A stretch of DNA of 64,000 nt, from assembly GCF_016909015.1 (NCBI RefSeq), contig NZ_JAFBFA010000001.1, positions 248,001 through 312,000 of the forward strand, read 5' to 3'. The notes under the pieces are model-generated. The model ran no database searches. It saw nothing but the letters and a program-made list of their open reading frames with translations, and was not told where the DNA came from. How positions within the stretch are numbered: position 1 is the first letter of the stretch; each line of letters begins with the position of its first letter. Source of the DNA: Gracilibacillus alcaliphilus. GTDB taxonomy: Bacteria; Bacillota; Bacilli; Bacillales; Amphibacillaceae. Made by a program: the position numbers and the translations under genes. Positions 61,984-64,000 of the stretch are shown here, piece after piece.

Positions 61984-62931
61984 ATGACGAATATAAGTGA
62001 TATTGCTAAGCATGCTGGTGTATCTGTTTCTACTGTTTCCAGAGTACTTAACAACTATAAGTATGTGGCTAGTGACAAAAGAGAAGCAGTATTAAGAGTT
62101 ATTGAAGAATTAAACTATACGCCTAATAAGCATGCAATTGATTTAATTCGAGGTGAAACCAGAAACATAGGTGTGATTCTTCCTTATAATAACAATACGG
62201 CATTTGATCAGCTATTAAATGGGATTTTAACGAAGGCTTCAGAAAATGATTATTTGATAACTGTACTTCCTTCACAATATCATAAAGAGAGAGAAATAGC
62301 CTATTTACAAAAATTGAAAAGCAGACAGTTTGATGGCATCATTATCACCTCCAGAGCAAACGACTGGGAGACAATTATTCCGTACAGTGATTTTGGTCCG
62401 ATTATATCTTGCGAATATACACCACACTTGGAAATAGGCTGTTCCTATACCGACCGGTATGCCTCTTTTGTAGAGGCACTGCAATTATTAAAAAGCAGAG
62501 GACACCGCGCAGTAGCTTTCACAACAGCTCGACTGACAAGCAACAGCACACAGCAAATCATTCTTGCTTATCAGGAAGTGTTCGGTGAAATACCATCTGG
62601 CTATCATATCTCAGATTGTCAATCCTTAGAAGACGGTTATGCAGCTGCAAAATTATTTTTACAATTACAAGAAAGACCAACTGCTATCTATGCTAATGGA
62701 GATGAAGTGGGTGGCGGAATATATGTATATGCAAAGTCACAACAAATAAAAGTTCCTGATGATCTAGCCATTATTGGCCAAGAAAATCAACCAGCCGGAA
62801 TTGGTCTGGGACTATCAACAGTGGATCACCAGTTAACGAAAATCGGTGAACAAGCCTTTAACCTCGTGATTAAAAAATCGAAAGAAAAAGTGAAAATACC
62901 TTACTGTATAGTGGAAAGGAATTCCGTATGA
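61984..62931 (+). CDS. LacI-family transcriptional regulator
   Basis: 315 residues behind GAGGAGCG. The helix-turn-helix and hinge are NISDIAKHAGVSVSTVSRVL and VIEELNYTPNKHAIDLIRG; the sugar-binding domain has IGVILPYNNNTAFDQLLNG, FDGIIITSRAND, AIYANGDEVGGGIYVYA and LAIIGQENQPAGIGLGLSTV. It may regulate a sugar locus that is not next to it. Whether it reads the operator at 11231, 50 kb away, is unknown. The C-terminus ends directly after IPYCIVERNSV. Confidence 0.93.
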   Translation: MTNISDIAKHAGVSVSTVSRVLNNYKYVASDKREAVLRVIEELNYTPNKHAIDLIRGETRNIGVILPYNNNTAFDQLLNGILTKASENDYLITVLPSQYHKEREIAYLQKLKSRQFDGIIITSRANDWETIIPYSDFGPIISCEYTPHLEIGCSYTDRYASFVEALQLLKSRGHRAVAFTTARLTSNSTQQIILAYQEVFGEIPSGYHISDCQSLEDGYAAAKLFLQLQERPTAIYANGDEVGGGIYVYAKSQQIKVPDDLAIIGQENQPAGIGLGLSTVDHQLTKIGEQAFNLVIKKSKEKVKIPYCIVERNSV

Positions 62932-63104
62932 TATACGAGATTTATGATTTCAATGATGGAAGAAGTGATGGAGACTTTCTCTAAGCGAATAAACCAAAAG
63001 TATAACAAGCGATAAATCAGACTGCTTTCCATGGAATGCTTGCATATAACTGCATCTGGAAATCACAACATACTAACAACTGTAAGGATAGAAAGGAGCT
63101 TAAA

Positions 63105-63440
63105 ATGGAATGAAACGAGGATCATTGGGCAGAACAAGAACAGCAAAGGACGAAACACAAAACTCAAATTGGCTGTTTTCTTTGGGTTGTTATGTTAGGG
63201 CTGCTAGTTATTGTAGTATTGGCTTGGTATCCAGTGAAATTTTCCTTAGCTTCTATAGAAGAAACGCAGTTAATGATCAGCCATTCTCCCTATGGAAAAA
63301 ATGAAATAGAGGTGGTTAGGGTAGAGGAAATTCCCGCCCCGATTCTGAAAATAAACTACGGCAATCAAACAATTACAAAAACAAAAATCCCTCACGATAT
63401 TTCTGTAGAATGGATAAAAATGATCAAGAAGCAAATGTGA
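63105..63440 (+). pseudogene. Small membrane-anchored protein gene with a defective start
   Basis: AAAGGAG is 6 bp ahead of ATG 63105, but this frame stops at once (ATG GAA TGA). The same frame then stays open to 63440: NEDHWAEQEQQRTKHKT, a helix (VVMLGLLVIVVLAWYPVKF) and a 60-residue tail with ISHSPYGKNEIEVVRVEE. The competing ATG at 63110 enters another frame that scrambles the helix. The gene is therefore probably damaged near its start, or starts unusually at ATG 63192. Family not recognised. Confidence 0.55.
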
Positions 63441-63596
63441 TCCTCACTAGAGGGGAGAAGCAGATATTGTTTATGTAAAGTTTGAAGAATAGTGAACTTG
63501 AATGACATAAGGTAGAGATTATTATGGATTCAATCATCTTAAATTCTTGTTCTAAGTTAGAAAAAGAAGTTCTTATTGCGTGAAAAACTAAATGAG

Positions 63597-63653
63597 AGAG
63601 GACATGGGGATGATCTTCATAAACAATTGTTAGTATAGATCCCCAGATCCTCT
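63597..63653 (-). terminator. Terminator for the fabH-like gene
   Basis: AGAGGA and GGGGAT on the left (63597-63611) pair with ATCCCC and TCCTCT on the right (63639-63653) around a 27-nt apical loop. On the minus strand it is followed by a T-rich stretch (TTTAGTTTTT). Confidence 0.6.
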
Positions 63654-63731
63654 AAGGTTATAACTTAATCTACGAGCAGTGTTGCTTATTACCACGAACA
63701 CAGTTCACACTTGTTATTATTTGTGGGCACA

Positions 63732-64000
63732 CTACAGCGGGGTAGGTGCTTCAACTTGCGAGTCAAGATTTAATTGCAGGAGCTGTCCTGCGTGTACCAA
63801 GCCTGAGCCAAATCCATACATCAGTAAACGATCATTATTTTTTACTTTTCCATCACGGATTCCCAAGTCAAGTGCTAAAGGAATGGAGGCGGCAGAGGTG
63901 TTACCAAAATGAACCAAACTATACAGTGTTTTCTCAATTGGGTAGCCTATTTTTTCGCAAATTGGCTCAATTAACCGCAGGTTTGCACTGTGTGGAATAA
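63732..64000 (-). CDS. 3-oxoacyl-ACP synthase III (FabH-like), C-terminal part
   Basis: Only the last 89 or so codons are in the window; the frame is open to the edge and stops at TAG 63732. Catalytic His region IPHSANLRLIEPICEKIGYP and catalytic Asn in VHFGNTSAASIPLAL are intact, and the end LLMYGFGSGLVHAGQLLQLN is the typical last strand. FabH enzymes condense an acyl-CoA with malonyl-ACP. No fatty-acid genes are seen nearby, so it may belong to a specialised pathway. Confidence 0.88.
   Translation of the reverse strand, partial: IPHSANLRLIEPICEKIGYPIEKTLYSLVHFGNTSAASIPLALDLGIRDGKVKNNDRLLMYGFGSGLVHAGQLLQLNLDSQVEAPTPL

Overview
The window comes from a low-GC Gram-positive bacterium of the Bacillaceae. 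The family is indicated by strong AGGAGG-type ribosome binding sites, frequent GTG/TTG starts and Bacillus-type genes (yozE, yqfQ, a TatAd-like tatA with tatC, an ECF sigma factor, lipoproteins with clear lipoboxes). I cannot fix the genus; a halotolerant genus near Gracilibacillus, Amphibacillus or Virgibacillus is a guess. No rRNA, tRNA or CRISPR array was seen.

Region 1 (1-21203) is one long co-oriented carbohydrate locus. It has the tail of a sugar-binding protein, a very large second binding protein, two permease pairs, a beta-propeller/TPR/Yip1 membrane protein and a DUF5696 protein. After a LacI-type operator come a GH94 phosphorylase of the size of 1,2-beta-oligoglucan phosphorylases, a membrane-anchored GH144-like endoglucanase, a GH35 enzyme, a sulfatase and a second, cytoplasmic GH144-like enzyme. 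The most coherent reading is use of a (possibly substituted) beta-1,2-glucan: cutting outside the cell, import of oligosaccharides, then removal of substituents and phosphorolysis inside. No transport ATPase is encoded, so a shared MsmX-type ATPase elsewhere is expected. This locus is the best candidate for a poorly described system.

Region 2 (21.5-41 kb) is mostly housekeeping: DUF72 protein, NlpC/P60 hydrolase, thyA-folA, tatA-tatA-tatC, yozE, sbcD-sbcC, yqfQ, msrAB, an AbrB-family membrane protein, a histidine phosphatase, a ferredoxin, DUF3887 lipoproteins, acylphosphatase and arylamine N-acetyltransferase. Gene-poor stretches hold short interspersed repeats and a 52-bp tandem repeat.

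Region 3 (41-49 kb) holds decaying genes around a working-looking antimicrobial-peptide defence cassette. There is a TnpB relic, a DUF6157 gene broken by an in-frame stop, a LanFEG-like ABC transporter with a divergent two-component system, and an aldo/keto reductase and a Crp/Fnr regulator that together carry three homopolymer frameshifts.

Region 4 (49-64 kb) has nitronate monooxygenase, a nitrite reductase/transport operon (nirB, nirD, nirC) behind two Rex/Fnr-like boxes, an Rrf2 regulator divergent from an AhpD-like protein with twin palindromes at its promoter, a TetR-controlled group with a cupredoxin lipoprotein, an LCP protein, an orphan ECF sigma factor, a LacI regulator and the 3' end of a fabH-like gene.
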